This document shows positions 49,080-63,187 of a stretch of DNA of 64,000 bases, piece by piece. Each line of letters starts with the position of its first letter. The first letter of the stretch is position 1. A program made the translations under genes and the position numbers. The notes under the pieces were generated by a model. That model did no database searches. It was given only the letters and a program-made list of their open reading frames with translations, and was not told the DNA's origin. Source of the stretch: Camelus bactrianus (Eukaryota > Chordata > Mammalia > Artiodactyla > Camelidae); NCBI RefSeq assembly GCF_048773025.1, contig NC_133555.1:57483206-57547205 (forward strand), written 5' to 3'.

Positions 49080-52000
49080 GTAAAACCGATTTGGAGCTTG
49101 TACCTACCCATATATATGTATGGAATGGAGTTTGCAACTGAAAAGAACTTTGTGTTCCCAACAAGCTAGGTGAAGGACGGCTTTCACACACACTTAACTC
49201 TCAGAACTGAGCAAGTGGAGAGACGTTCGTTCATCTAGCACCAACGGAACGGGTTGCAGGAGACACTTTTTCTCTGCTTTCTCAGGCTGTTTCCTAGTGC
49301 CGGTTTGAAGTTCCTGCACTTTTCACTGTAAAACCGAGTTGGAGCTTGTACCTCCCCATATATATGTATGGAATGGAGTTTGCAACTGAAATGAAACTTT
49401 GTGTTCCCAACAAGCTAGTTGAAGGACGGCTTTCACACACACTTATCTCTCGGAACTGAGCAAGTGGATAGACGTTTGTTCATCTAGCACCAAGGGAACG
49501 GGTTGCAGGAGATACTTTTTCTCTGCTTTCTCAGTCTGTTTCCTAGGGCCGGTTTGAAGTTCCTGCAGTTTTCAGTGTAAAAACGAGTTGGAGCTTGTAA
49601 CTCCCCATATATATGAATGGTATGGAGTTTGCAACTGAAAAGAAACTTTGTGTTCCCAACAAGCTAGGTGAAGGACGGCTTTCACACACACTTATCTCTC
49701 AGAACTGAGCAAGTGGAGAGACGTTCGTTCATCTAGCAACAAGGGAACGGGTTGCAGGAGACACTTTTTCTCTGCATTCTCAGTCTGTTACCTAGTGCCG
49801 GTTTGAAGTTCCTGTAGTTTTCACTGTAAAACCGATTTGGAGCTTGTACCTACCCATATATATGTATGGAATGGAGTTTGCAACTGAAAAGAAACTTTGT
49901 GTTCCCAACAAGCTAGTTGAAGTACGGCTTTCACACACACTTAACTCTCAGAACTGAGCAAGTGGAGAGACGTTCGTTCATCTAGCACCAAGGGAACGGG
50001 TTGCAGGAGACACTTTTTCTCTGCTTTCTCAGTCTGTTTCCTAGTGCCGGTTTGAAGTTCCTGCAGTTTTCACTGTAAAACAGAGTTGGAGCTTGTACTT
50101 CCCCTTATATATGTATGGAATGGAGTTTGCAACTGAAAAGAAACTTTGTGTTCCCAACAAGCTAGGTGAAGGACGGCTTTCACACACACTTATCTCTCAG
50201 AACTGAGCAAGTGGAGAGACGTTCGTTCATCTAGCACCGGGGGAACGGGTTGCAGGAGACACTTTTTCTCTGCTTTCTCAGGCTGTTTCCTAGTGCCGGT
50301 TTGAAGTTCCTGCAGTTTTCACTGTAAAACCGAGTTGGAGCTTCTACCTCCCCATATATATGTATGGAATGGTGTTTGCAACTGAAAAGAAACTTTGTGT
50401 TCCCAACAATCTAGCTGAAGAACAGCTTTCACACACACATTTCTCTCAGATCTGAGCAAGTGGAGAGACGTTCTTTCATCTAGCACCAAGGGAACGGGTT
50501 GCAGGGGACACATTTTCCCTGATTTCTCAGCCTTTTTCCTAGTGCCGGTTTGAAGTTCCTGCAGTTTTCACTCTAAAACCGAGTTGGAGCTAGTACCTCC
50601 CCATATATATGTATGGAATGGAGTTGGCAACTGAAAAGAAACTTTGTGTTCCCAACAAGCTATTTGAAGTACGGCTTTCACACACACTTATCTCTCAGAA
50701 CTGAGCAAGTGGAGAGACGTTCGTTCATCTAGCACCAAGGGAACGGGTTGCAGGAGACACTTTTTCTCTGCTTTCTCAGTCTGTTTCCTAGTGCCGGTTT
50801 GAAGTTCCTGCAGTTTTCACTGTAAAACCGAGTTGGAGCTTCTACCTCCCCATATATATGTATGGAATGGTGTTTGCAACTGAAAAGAAACTTTGTGTTC
50901 CCAACAATCTAGCTGAAGAACGGCTTTCACACACACATTTCTCTCAGATCTGAGCAAGTGGAGAGACCTTCTTTCATCTAGCACCAAGGGAACGAGTTGC
51001 AGGAGACACATTTTCCCTGATTTCTCAGCCTGTTTCCTAGTGCCGGTTTGAAGTTCCTGCAGTTTTCACTCTAAAACCGAGTTGGAGCTAGTACCTCACC
51101 ATATATATGTATGGAATGGAGTTGGCAACTGAAAAGAAACTTTGTGTTCCCAACAAGCTAGTTGAAGGACGGCTTTCACACACACTTATCTCTCAGAACT
51201 GAGCAAGTGGAGAGACGTTCGTTCATCTAGCACCAAGGGAACGGGTTGCAGGAGACACTTTTTCTCTGCTTTCTCAGTCTGTTTCCTAGTGCCGGTTTGA
51301 CGTTCCTGCAGTTTTCACTGTAAAACCGAGTTGGAGCTAGTACCTCCCCATATATATGTATGGAATGGAGTTTGCAACTGAAAAGAAACTTTGTGTTCCC
51401 AAAAAGCTAGGTGAAGGACGGCTTTCACACACACATATCTCTCAGAACTGAGCAAGTGGAGAGACGTACGTTCATCTAGCACCGGTGGAACTGGTTGCAG
51501 AAGACACTATTTCTCTGCTTTCTCAGTCTGTTTCCTAGTGCCGGTTGAAGTTCCTGCAGTTTTCACTGTAAAACCGAGTTGGAGCTTGTACCTCCCCATA
51601 TATATGTATGGAATGGAGTTTGCAACTGAAAAGAAACTTTGTGTTCCCAGCAATCTAAGTGTAGGACGGCTTTCACACACATATTTCTCTCAGAACTGAG
51701 CAAGTGGAGAGACGTTCGTTCATCTAGCACCAAGGGAACGGGTTGCAGGAGACACATTTTCCCTGCTTTCTCAGTCTGTTTCCTAGTGCCGGTTTGAAGT
51801 TCATGCAGTTTTCACTGGAAAACAGAGTTGGAGCTAGTACCTCCCCATATATATGTATGGAATGGAGTTGGCAACTGAAAAGAAACTTTGTGTTCCCAAC
51901 AAGCTAGGTGAAGGACGGCTTTCACACACATTTATCTCTCAGAACTGAGCAAGTGGAGAGACGTTCGTTCATCTAGCACCGGGGGAACGGGTTGCAGGAG

Positions 52001-52637
52001 AAACTTTTTCTCTGCTTTCTCAGGCTGTTTCCTAGTGCCGGTTTGAAGTTCCTGCAGTTTTCACTGTAAAACCGAGTTGGAGTTTCTACCTCCCCATATA
52101 TATGTATGGAATGGTGTTTGCAACTGAAAAGAAACTTTGTGTTCCCAACAATCTAGCTGAAGAACGGCTTTCACACACACATTTCTCTCAGATCTGAGCA
52201 AGTGGAGAGACCTTCTTTCATCTAGCACCAAGGGAACGGGTTGCAGGGGACACATTTTCCCTGATTTCTCAGCCTGTTTCCTAGTGCCGGTTTGAAGTTC
52301 CTGCAGTTTACACTCTAAAACCGAGTTGGAGCTAGTACCTCACCATATATATGTATGGAATGGAGTTGGCAACTGAAAAGAAACTTTGTGTTCCCAACAA
52401 GCTAGGTGAAGGACGGCTTTCACACACACTTAGCTCTCAGAACTGAGCAAGTGGAGAGACGTTCGTTCATCTAGCACCAAGGGAACGGGTTGCAGGAGAC
52501 ACTTTATCTCTGCTTTCTCAGTCTGTTTCCTAGTGCCGGTTTGACGTTCCTGCAGTTTTCACTGTAAAACCGAGTTGGAGCTAGTACCTCCCCATATATA
52601 TGTATGGAATGGAGTTTGCAACTGAAGAGAAACTTTG
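49080..52637 (+). repeat. 9447-bp-offset duplication, copy 2
   Basis: This is the partner of 39633-43190. The left edge is a monomer fusion near 49070-49088, where CACTTTTCACTG is joined to ACCGATTTGG. The right edge is near 52637, where GCAATCTAGGTGTAGG replaces AAAAGCTAGGTGAAG. Few differences are visible, for example GTACTTCCCC for GTACCTCCCC near 50097 and CTCCCCAT for CTCACCAT near 50597. Confidence 0.88.
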
Positions 52638-54330
52638 TGTTCCCAGCAATCTAGGTGTAGGACGGCTTTCACACACACATTTCTCTCAGAACTGAGAAAG
52701 TGGAGAGACGTTCGTTCATCTAGCACCAAGGGAACGGGTTGCAGGAGACACATTTTCCCTGCTTTCTCAGTCTGTTTCCTAGTGCCGGTTTGAAGTTCAT
52801 GCAGTTTTCACTGGAAAACCGAGTTGGAGCTACTACCTCCCCATATATATGTATGGAATGGAGTTTGCAACTGAAAAGAAACTTTGTGTTCCCAACAAGC
52901 TTGGTGAAGGACGGCTTTCACACACACTTATCTCTCAGAACTGAGCAAGTGGAGAGACGTTCGTTCATCTAGCACCAAGGGAACGGGTTGCAGGAGACAC
53001 TTTTTCTCTGCTTTCTCAGTCTGTTTCCTAGTGCCGGTTTGAAGTTCCTGCAGTTTTCACTGGAAAAACGAGTTGGAGCTAGTACCTCCCCATATATATG
53101 TATGGAATGGAGTTTGCAACTGAAAAGAAACTTTGTGTTCCCAACAAGCTAGGTGAAGGACGGCTTTCACACACACTTAAATCTCAGAACTGAGCAAGTG
53201 GATAGACGTTCGTTCATCTAGCACCAAGGGAACGGGTTGCAGGAGACACTATTTCTCTGCATTCTCAGTCTGTTTCCTAGTGCCGGATTGAAGTTCCTGC
53301 AGTTTTCACTGTAAAACCGATTTGGAGCTTGTACCTCCCCATATATATGTATGGAATGGAATTTGCAACTTAAAAGAAACTTTGTGTTCCCAACAATATA
53401 GATGAAGGACGGCTTTCACACACACTTAACTCTCAGAACTGAGCAAGTGGAGAGACGTTCGTTCATCTAGCACCAACGGAACGGGTTGCAGGAGACACTA
53501 TTTCTCTGCTTTCTCAGGCTGTTTCCTAGTGCCGGTTTGAAGTTCCTGCAGTTTTCACTGTAAAACCGAGTTGGAGCTTGTACCTCCCCATATATATGTA
53601 TGGAATGGAGTTTGCAACTGAAATGAAACTTTGTGTTCCCAACAAGCTAGTTGAAGGACGGCTTTCACACACACTTATCTCTCGGAACTGAGCAAGTGGA
53701 TAGACGTTTGTTCATCTAGCACCAATGGAACGGGTTGCAGGAGATACTTTTTCTCTGCTTTCTCAGTCTGTTTCCTAGTGCCGGTTTGAAGTTCCTGCAG
53801 TTTTCACTGTAAAAACGAGTTGGAGCTTGTACCTCCCCATATATATGAATGGTATGGAGTTTGCAACTGAAAAGAAACTTTGTGTTCCCAACAAGCTGGG
53901 TGAAGGACGGCTTTCACACACACTTATCTCTCAGAACTGAGCAAGTGGAGAGACGTTCGTTCATCTAGCACCAAGGGAACGGTTTGCAGGAGACACTTTT
54001 TCTCTGCTTTCTCAGTCTGTTTCCTAGTGCCGGTTAGAAGTTCCTGCAGTTTTCACTGTAAAACCGAGTTGGAGCTTGTACCTCCCCATATATATGTATG
54101 GAATGGAGTTTGCAACTGAAAAGAAACTTTGTGTTCCCAGCAATCTAGGTGTTGGACGGCTTTCACACACACATTTCTCTCAGAACTGAGCAAGTGGAGA
54201 GACGTTCGTTCATCTAGCACCAAGGGAACGGGTTGCAGGAGACACATTTTCCATGCTTTCTCAGTCTGTTTCCTAGTGCCGGTTTGAAGTTCATGCAGTT
54301 TTCACTGGAAAACCGAGTTGGAGCTACTAC
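52637..54330 (+). repeat. 3484-bp-offset duplication region, copy 1
   Basis: From about 52980 these monomers recur at 56464-57815 with an offset of 3484 bp (14 monomers). Shared variants are CTGGAAAAACGAG, TTAAATCTC, GTGGATAGACG, GCCGGATTGAAG, GCAACTTAAAAG, CACCAACGG and GACACTATTTC. The first monomers (52637-52970) instead match 48411-48745 at an offset near 4231. The same family with GCCGGATTG occurs near 34135 and 58260. Confidence 0.78.
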
Positions 54331-56464
54331 CTCCCCATATATATGAATGGTAAGGAGTTTGCAACTGAAAAGAAACTTTGTGTTCCCAACAAGCTAGGTG
54401 AAGGACGGCTTTCACACACACTTATCTCTCAGAACTGAGCAAGTGGAGAGACGTTCGTTCATCTAGCACCAAGGGAACGGGTTGCAGGAGACACTTTTTC
54501 TCTGCATTCTCAGTCTGTTTCCTAGTGCCGGTTTGAAGTTCCTGCAGTTTTCACTGTAAAACCGATTTGGAGCTTGTACCTACGCATATATATGTATGGA
54601 ATGGAGTTTGCAACTGAAAAGAACTTTGTGTTCCCAACAAGCTAGGTGAAGGACGGCTTTCACACACACTTAAATCTCAGAACTGAGCAAGTGGAGAGAC
54701 GTTCGTTCATCTAGCACCAACGGAACGGGTTGCAGGAGACACTTCTTCTCTGCTTTCTCAGGCTGTTTCCTAGTGCCGGTTTGAAGTTCCTGCAGTTTTC
54801 ACTGTAAAACCGAGTTGGAGCTTGTACCTCCCCATATATATGTATGGAATGGAGTTTGCAACTGAAATGAAACTTTGTGTTCCCAACAAGCTAGTTGAAG
54901 GACGGCTTTCACACACACTTATCTCTCGGAACTGAGCAAGTGGATAGACGTTTGTTCATCTAGCACCAAGGGAACGGGTTGCAGGAGATACTTTTTCTCT
55001 GTTTTCTCAGTCTGTTTCCTAGTGCCGGTTTGAAGTTCCTGCAGTTTTCACTGTAAAAACGAGTTGGAGCTTGTAACTCCCCATATATATGAATGGTATG
55101 GAGTTTGCAACTGAAAAGAAACTTTGTGTTCCCAACAAGCTAGTTGAATGACGGCTTTCACACACACTTAACTCTCAGAACTGAGCAAGTGGAGAGACGT
55201 TCGTTCATCTAGCACCAAGGGAACGGGTTGCAGGAGACACTTTTTCTCTGCTTTCTCAGTCTGTTTCCTAGTGCCGGTTTGAAGTTCCTGCAGTTTTCAC
55301 TGTAAAACAGAGTTGGAGCTTGTACCTCCCCTTATATATATATGGAATGGAGTTTGCAACTGAAAAGAAACTTTGTGTTCCCAACAAGCTAGGTGAAGGA
55401 CGGCTTTCACACACACTTATCTCTCAGAACTGAGCAAGTGGAGAGACGTTCGTTCATCTAGCACCGGGGGAACGGGTTGCAGGAGACACTTTTTCTCTGC
55501 TTTCTCAGGCTGTTTCCTAGTGCCGGTTTGAAGTTCCTGCAGTTTTCACTGTAAAACCGAGTTGGAGCTTCTACCTCCCCATATATATGTATGGAATGGT
55601 GTTTGCAACTGAAAAGAAACTTTGTGTTCCCAACAATCTAGCTGAAGAACAGCTTTCACACACACATTTCTCTCAGATCTGAGCAAGTGGAGAGACGTTC
55701 TTTCATCTAGCACTAAGGGAACGGGTTGCAGGGGACACATTTTCCCTGATTTCTCAGCCTTTTTCCTAGTGCCGGTTTGAAGTTCCTGCAGTTTTCACTC
55801 TAAAACCGAGTTGGAGCTAGTACCTCACCATATATATGTATGGAATGGAGTTGGCAACTGAAAAGAAACTTTGTGTTCCCAACAAGCTAGTTGAAGTACG
55901 GCTTTCACACACACTTATCTCTCAGAACTGAGCAAGAGGAGAGACGTTCGTTCATCTAGCACCAAGGGAACGGGTTGCAGGAGACACTTTTTCTCTGCTT
56001 TCTCAGTCTTTTTCCTAGTGCCGGTTGGAAGTTCCTGCAGTTTTCACTGTAAAACCGAGTTGGAGCTTGTACCTCCCCATATATATGTATGGAATGGAGT
56101 TTGCAACTGAAAAGAAACTTTGTGTTCCCAGCAATCTAGGTGTAGGACGGCTTTCACACACATATTTCTCTCAGAACTGAGCAAGTGGAGAGACGTTCGT
56201 TCATCTAGCACCAAGGGAACGGGTTGCAGGAGACACATTTTCCCTGCTTTCTCAGTCTGTTTCCTAGAGCCGGTTTGAAGTTCATGAAGTTTTCACTGGA
56301 AAACCGAGTTGGAGCTAGTACCTCCCCATATATATGTATGGAATGGAGTTTGCAACTGAAAAGAAACTTTGTGTTCCCAAAAAGCTAGGTGAAGGACGGC
56401 TTTCACACACACTTAACTCTCAGAACTGAGCAAGTGGAGAGACGTTCGTTCATCTAGCACCAAG
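54330..56464 (+). repeat. Mixed family-V monomers with one P-B-G run
   Basis: Satellite only. The first half has GATTTGG, TTAAATCTC and CTGAAATGAAAC monomers like those at 34.7-35.7 kb. From about 55.2 kb it has P, B (palindrome near 55676) and G resembling 35.8-36.6 kb, including the CAGCCTTTTTCC variant. A distinctive TATATATATATGG variant occurs near 55334. Confidence 0.7.
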
Positions 56465-57815
56465 GGAACGGGTTGCAGGAGACACTTTTTCTCTGCTTTC
56501 TCAGTCTGTTTCCTAGTGCCGGTTTGAAGTTCCTGCAGTTTTCACTGGAAAAACGAGTTGGAGCTAGAACCTCCCCATATATATGTATGGAATGGAGTTT
56601 GCAACTGAAAAGAAACTTTGTGTTCCCAACAAGCTAGGAGAATGACGGCTTTCACACACACTTAAATCTCAGAACTGAGCAAGTGGATAGACGTTCGTTC
56701 ATCTAGCACCAAGGCAACGGGTTGCAGGAGACACTTTTTCTCTGCATTCTCAGTCTGTTTCTTGTGCCGGATTGAAGTTCCTGCAGTTTTCACTGTAAAA
56801 CCGATTTGGAGCTTGTACCTCCCCATATATATGTATGGAATGGAGTTTGTAACTTAAAAGAAACTTTGTGTTCCCAACAATCTAGATGAAGGACGGCTTT
56901 CACACACACTTAACTCTCAGAACTGAGCAAGTGGAGAGACGTTCGTTCATCTAGCACCAACGGAACGGGTTGCAGGAGACACTATTTCTCTGCTTTCTCA
57001 GGCTGTTTCCTAGTGCCGGTTTGAAGTTCCTGCAGTTTTCACTGTAAAACCGAGTTGGAGCTTGTACCTCCCCATATATATGTATGGAATGGAGTTTGCA
57101 ACTGAAATGAAACTTTGTGTTCCAAACAAGCTAGTTGAAGGACGGCTTTCACACACACTTATCTCTCGGAACTGAGCAAGTGGATAGACGTTTGTTCATC
57201 TAGCACCAATGGAACGGGTTGCAGGAGATACTTTTTCTCTGCTTTCTCAGTCTGTTTCCTAGTGCCGGTTTGAAGTTCCTGCAGTTTTCACTGTAAAAAC
57301 GAGTTGGAGCTTGTACCTCCCCATATATATGAATGGTATGGAGTTTGCAACTGAAAAGAAACTTTGTGTTCCCAACAAGCTAGGTGAAGGACGGCTTTCA
57401 CACACACTTATCTCTCAGAACTGAGCAAGTGGAGAGACGTTCGTTCATCTAGCACCAAGGGAACGGGTTGCAGGAGACACTTTTTCTCTGCATTCTCAGT
57501 CTGTTTCCTAGTGCCGGTTTGAAGTTCCTGCAGTTTTCACTGTAAAACCGAGTTGGAGCTTGTACCTCCCCATATATATGTATGGAATGGAGTTTGCAAC
57601 TGAAAAGAAACTTTGTGTTCCCAGCAATCTAGGTGTAGGACGGCTTTCACACACACATTTCTCTCAGAACTGAGCAAGTGGAGAGACGTTCGTTCATCTA
57701 GCACCAAGGGAACGGGTTGCAGGAGACACATTTTCCCTGCTTTCTCAGTCTGTTTCCTAGTGCCGGTTTGAAGTTCATGCAGTTTTCACTGGAAAACCGA
57801 GTTGGAGCTAGTACC
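56464..57815 (+). repeat. 3484-bp-offset duplication, copy 2
   Basis: This is the partner of 52980-54330. A further overlapping copy relation with an offset of 1493 bp links 56.27-56.95 kb with 57.76-58.45 kb (GCCGGATTG at 56767 and 58260). A local deletion shortens CTAGTGCCGG to CTTGTGCCGG near 56761. Confidence 0.76.
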
Positions 57816-60800
57816 TCCCCATATATATGTATGGAATGGAGTTTGCAATGAAAAGAAACTTTGTGTTCCCAACAAGCTAGGTGAAGGACGGCTTTCACAC
57901 ACACTTAACTCTCAGAACTGAGCAAGTGGAGAGACGTTCATTCATCTAGCACCAAGGGAACGGGTTGCAGGAGACACTTTTTCTCTGCTTTCTAAGTCTG
58001 TTTCCTAGTGCCGGTTTGAAGTTCCTGCAGTTTTCACTGGAAAAACGAGTTGGAGCTAGTACCTCCCCATATATATGTATGGAATGGAGTTTGCAACTGA
58101 AAAGAAACTTTGTGTTCCCAACAAGCTAGGTGAAGGACGGCTTTCACACACACTTAAATCTCAGAACTGAGCAAGTGGATAGACGTTCGTTCATCTAGCA
58201 CCAAGTGAACGGGTTGCAGGAGACACTTTTTCTCTGCATTCCCAGTCTGTTTCCTAGTGCCGGATTGAAGTTCCTGCAGTTTTCACTGTAAAACCGATTT
58301 GGAGCTTGTACCTCCCCATATATATGTATGGAATGGAGTTTGCAACTTAAAAGAAACTTTGTGTTCCCAACAATCTAGATGAAGGACGGCTTTCACACAC
58401 ACTTAACTCTCAGAACTGAGCAAGTGGAGAGACGTTCGTTCATCTAGCACCAACGGAACGGGTTGCAGTAGACACTTTTTCTCTGCTTTCTCAGGCTGTT
58501 TCCTAGTGCCTGTTTGAAGTTCCTGCAGTTTTCACTGTAAAACCGATTTGGAGCTTGTACCTCCCCATATATATGTATGGAATGGAGTTTGCAACTGAAA
58601 AGAACTTTGTGTTCCCAACAAGCTAGGTGAAGGACGGCTTTCACACACACTTAACTCTCAGAACTGAGCAAGTGGAGAGACGTTCGTTCATCTAGCACCA
58701 ACGGAACGGGTTGCAGGAGACACTGTTTCTCTGCTTTCTCAGTCTGTTTCCTAGTGCCGGTTTGAAGTTCCTGCAGTTTTCACTGTAAAACCGAGTTGGA
58801 GCTTGTACCTCCCCATATATATGTATGGAATGGAGTTTGCAACTGAAATGAAACTTTGTGTTCCCAACAAGCTAGTTGAAGGACGGCTTTCACACACACT
58901 TATCTCTCGGAACTGAGCAAGTGGATAGACTTTTTTTCATCTAGCACCAAGGGAACGGGTTGCAGGAGATACTTTTTCTCTGCTTTCTCAGTCTGTTTCC
59001 TAGTGCCGGTTTGAAGTTCCTGCAGTTTTCTCTGTAAAAACGAGTTGGAGCTTGTACCTCCCCATATATAAGAATGGTATGGAGTTTGCAACTGAAAAGA
59101 AACTTTGTGTTCCCAACAAGCTAGGTGAAGGACGGCTTTCACACACACTTATTTCTCAGAACTGAGCAAGTGGAGAGACGTTCGTTCATCTAGCAACAAG
59201 GGAACGGGTTGCAGGGGACACTTTTTCTCTGAATTCTCAGTCTGTTTCCTAGTGCCGGTTTGAAGTTCCTGTAGTTTTCACTGTAAAACCGATTTGGAGC
59301 TTGTACCTACCCATATATATGTATGGAATGGAGTTTGCAACTGAAAAGAAACTTTGTGTTCCCAACAAGCTAGTTGAAGGACGGCTTTCACACACACTTA
59401 ACTCTCTGAACTGAGCAAGTGGAGAGACGTTCGTTCATCTAGCACCAAGGGAACGGGTTGCAGGAGACACTTTTTCTCTGCTTTCTCAGTCTGTTTCCAA
59501 GTGCCGGTTTGAAGTTCCTGCAGTTTTCACTGTAAAACAGAGTTGGAGCTTCTACCTCCCCATATATATGTATGGAATGGTGTTTGCAACTGAAAAGAAA
59601 CTTTGTGTTCCCAACAATCTAGCTGAAGAACGGCTTTCACACACACATTTCTCTCAGATCTGAGCAAGTGGAGAGACGTTCTTTCATCTAGCACCAAGGG
59701 AACGGGTTGCAGGGGACACATTTTCCCTGATTTCTCAGGCTTTTTCCTAGTGCCGGTTTGAAGTTCCTGCAGTTTTCACTCTAAAACCGAGTTGGAGCTA
59801 GTACCTCACCATATATATGTATGGAATGGAGTTGGCAACTGAAAAGAAATTTTGTGTTCCCAACAAGCTAGATGAAGGACGGCTTTCACACACACTTAAC
59901 TCTCAGAACTGAGCAAGTGGAGAGACGTTCGTTCATCTAGCACCAACGGAACGGGTTGCAGGAGACACTTTTTCTCTGCTTTCTCAGTCTGTTTCCTAGT
60001 GCCGGTTTGAAGTTCCTGCAGTTTTCACTGTAAAAACGAGTTGGAGCTTGTACCTCCCCATATATATGAATGGTATGGAGTTTGCAACTGAAAAGAAACT
60101 TTGTGTTCCCAACAAGCTAGGTGAAGGACGGCTTTCACACACACTTATCTCTCAGAACTGAGCAAGTGGAGAGACGTTCGTTCATCTAGCACCAAGGGAA
60201 CGGGTTGCAGGAGACACTTTTTCTCTGCATTCTCAGTCTGTTTCCTAGTGCCGGTTTGAAGTTCCTGCAGTTTTCACTGTAAAACCGATTTGGAGCTTGT
60301 ACCTACCGATATATATGTATGGAATGGAGTTTGCAACTGAAAAGAAACTTTGTGTTCCCAGCAAGCTAGGTGAAGGACGGCTTTCACACACACTTAACTC
60401 TCAGAACTGAGCAAGTGGAGAGACGTTCGTTCATCTAGCACCAAGGGAACGGGTTGCAGGAGACACTTTTTCTCTGCTTTCTCAGTCTGTTTCCTAGTGC
60501 CGGTTTGAAGTTCCTGCAGTTTTCACTGTAAAACCGAGTTGGAGCTTGTACCTCCCCATATATATGTATGGAATGGAGTTTGCAACTGAAATGAAACTTT
60601 GTGTTCCCAACAAGCTAGTTGAAGGACGGCTTTCACACACACTTATCTCTCAGAACTGAGCAAGTGGAGAGACGTTCGTTCATCTAGCACCGGGGGAACG
60701 GGTTGCAGGAGACACTTTTTCTCTGCTTTCTCAGGCTGTTTCCTAGTGCCGGTTTGAAGTTCCTGCAGTTTTCACTGTAAAACCGAGTTGGAGCTTGTAC

Positions 60801-62690
60801 CTCCCCATATATATGTATGGAATGGTGTTTGCAACTGAAAAGAAACTTTGTGTTCCCAACAATCTAGCTGAAGAACGGCTTTCACACACACATTTCTCTC
60901 AGATCTGAGCAAGTGGAGAGACGTTCTTTCATCTAGCACCAAGGGAACGGGTTGCAGGAGACACTTTTTCTCTGCTTTCTCAGTCTGTTTCCTAGTGCCG
61001 GTTTGAAGTTCCTGCAGTTTTCACTGTAAAACCGAGTTGGAGCTTGTACCTCCCCATATATATGTATGGAATGGAGTTTGCAACTGAAATGAAACTTTGT
61101 GTTCCCAACAAGCTAGTTGAAGGACGGCTTTCACACACACTTATCTCTCGGAACTGAGCAAGTGGATAGACGTTTGTTCATCTAGCACCAAGGGAACGGG
61201 TTGCAGGAGATACTTTTTCTCTGCTTTCTCAGTCTGTTTCCTAGTGCCGGTTTGAAGTTCCTGCAGTTTTCACTGTAAAAACGAGTTGGAGCTTTTACCT
61301 CCCCATATATATGAATGGTATGGAGTTTGCAACTGAAAAGAAACTTTGTGTTCCCAACAAGCTAGTTGAAGGACGGCTTTCACACACAATTAACTCTCAG
61401 AACTGAGCAAGTGGAGAGACGTTCGTTCATGTAGCACCAAGGGAACGGGTTGCAGGAGACACTTTTTCTCTGCTTTCTCAGTCTGTTTCCTAGTGCCGGT
61501 TTGAAGTTCCTGCAGTTTTCACTGTAAAACAGAGTTGGAGCTTGTACCTCCCCTTATATATGTATGGAATGGAGTTTGCAACTGAAAAGAATCTTTGTGT
61601 TCCCAACAAGCTAGGTGAAGGACGGCTTTCACACACACTTATCTCTCAGAACTGAGCAAGTGGAGAGACGTTCGTTCATCTAGCACCGGGGGAACGGGTT
61701 GCAGGAGAAACTTTTTCTCTGCTTTCTCAGGCTGTTTCCTAGTGCCGGTTTGAAGTTCCTGCAGTTTTCACTGTAAAACCGAGTTGGAGCTTCTACCTCC
61801 CCATATATATGTATGGAATGGTGTTTGCAACTGAAAAGAAACTTTGTGTTCCCAACAATCTAGCTGAAGAACGGCTTTCACACACACATTTCTCTCAGAT
61901 CTGAGCAAGTGGAGAGACGTTCTTTCATCTAGCACCAAGGGAACGGGTTGCAGGGGACACATTTTCCCTGATTTCTCAGCCTTTTTCCTAGTGCCGGTTT
62001 GAAGTTCCTGCAGTTTTCACTCTAAAACCGAGTTGGAGCTAGTACCTCACCATATATATGTATGGAATGGAGTTGGCAACTGAAATGAAACTTTGTGTTC
62101 CCAACAAGCTAGTTGAAGGACGGCTTTCACACACATTTATCTCTCGGAACTGAGCAAGTGTATAGACGTTTGTTCATCTAGCACCAATGGAACGGGTTGC
62201 AGGAGATACTTTTTCTCTGCTTTCTCAGTCTGTTTCCTAGTGCCGGTTTGAAGTTCCTGCAGTTTTCACTGTAAAAACGATTTGGAGCTTGTACCTCCCC
62301 ATATATATGAATGGTATGGAGTTTGCAACTGAAAAGAAACTTTGTGTTCCCAACAAGCTAGGTGAAGGACGGCTTTCACACACACTTATCTCTCAGAACT
62401 GAGCAAGTGGAGAGACGTTCGTTCATCTAGCACCAAGGGAACGGGTTGCAGGAGACACTATTTCTCTGCATTCTCAGTCTGTTTCCTAGTGCCGGTTTGA
62501 AGTTCCTGCAGTTTTCACTGTAAAACCGATTTGGAGCTTGTACCTACCCATATATATGTATGGAATGGAGTTTGCAACTGAAAAGAACTTTGTGTTCCCA
62601 ACAAGCAAGGTGAAGGACGGCTTTCACACACACTTAACTCTCAGAACTGAGCAAGTGGAGAGACGTTCGTTCATCTAGCACCAACGGAAC
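57815..62690 (+). repeat. Family-V satellite with scattered B-G pairs
   Basis: About twenty monomers with GATTTGG, TTAACTCTC, CACCAACGG, CTGAAATGAAAC and GAATGGTATGGAG markers, and B monomers near 59656, 60902 and 61897. The B monomer near 60902 lacks the usual G partner and is followed by an ordinary monomer, so the B-G linkage is broken there. Its left part also has GCTTGTACC, not GCTTCTACC, suggesting a chimera. No sequence other than satellite is present. Confidence 0.72.
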
Positions 62691-63187
62691 GGGTTGCAGG
62701 AGACACTTTTTCTCTGCTTTCTCAGTCTGTTTCCTAGTGCCGGTTTGAAGTTCCTGCAGTTTTCACTGTAAAACCGAGTTGGAGCTTGTACCTACCCATA
62801 TATATGAATGGTATGGAGTTTGCAACTGAAAAGAAACTTTGTGTTCCCAACAAGCTAGGTGAAGGACGGCTTTCACACACACTTATCTCTCAGAACTGAG
62901 CAAGTGGAGAGACGTTCGTTCATCTAGCAACAAGGGAACGGGTTGCAGGAGACACTTTTTCTCTGCATTCTCAGTCTGTTTCCTAGTGCCGGTTTGAAGT
63001 TCCTGTAGTTTTCACTGTAAAACCGATTTGGAGCTTGTACCTACCCATATATATGTATGGAATGGAGTTTGCAACTGAAAAGAAACTTTGTGTTCCCAAC
63101 AAGCTAGTTGAAGGACGGCTTTCACACACACTTAACTCTCAGAACTGAGTAAGTGGAGAGACGTTCGTTCATCTAGCACCAAGGGAA
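62690..63187 (+). repeat. Two-monomer unit, copy 1 of a matching tandem pair
   Basis: This 498-bp dimer is followed immediately by a second copy at 63188-63685 in which I could find no difference on reading both. Dimer markers are ACCGAGTTGG with TACCCATATATATGAATGG, GCAACAAGGG, CTGCATTCTC, CCTGTAG, GATTTGG, TTAACTCTC and CTGAGTAAGTGG. The CTGAGTAAG variant occurs only at 63146 and 63644 in this part of the array. Confidence 0.9.
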
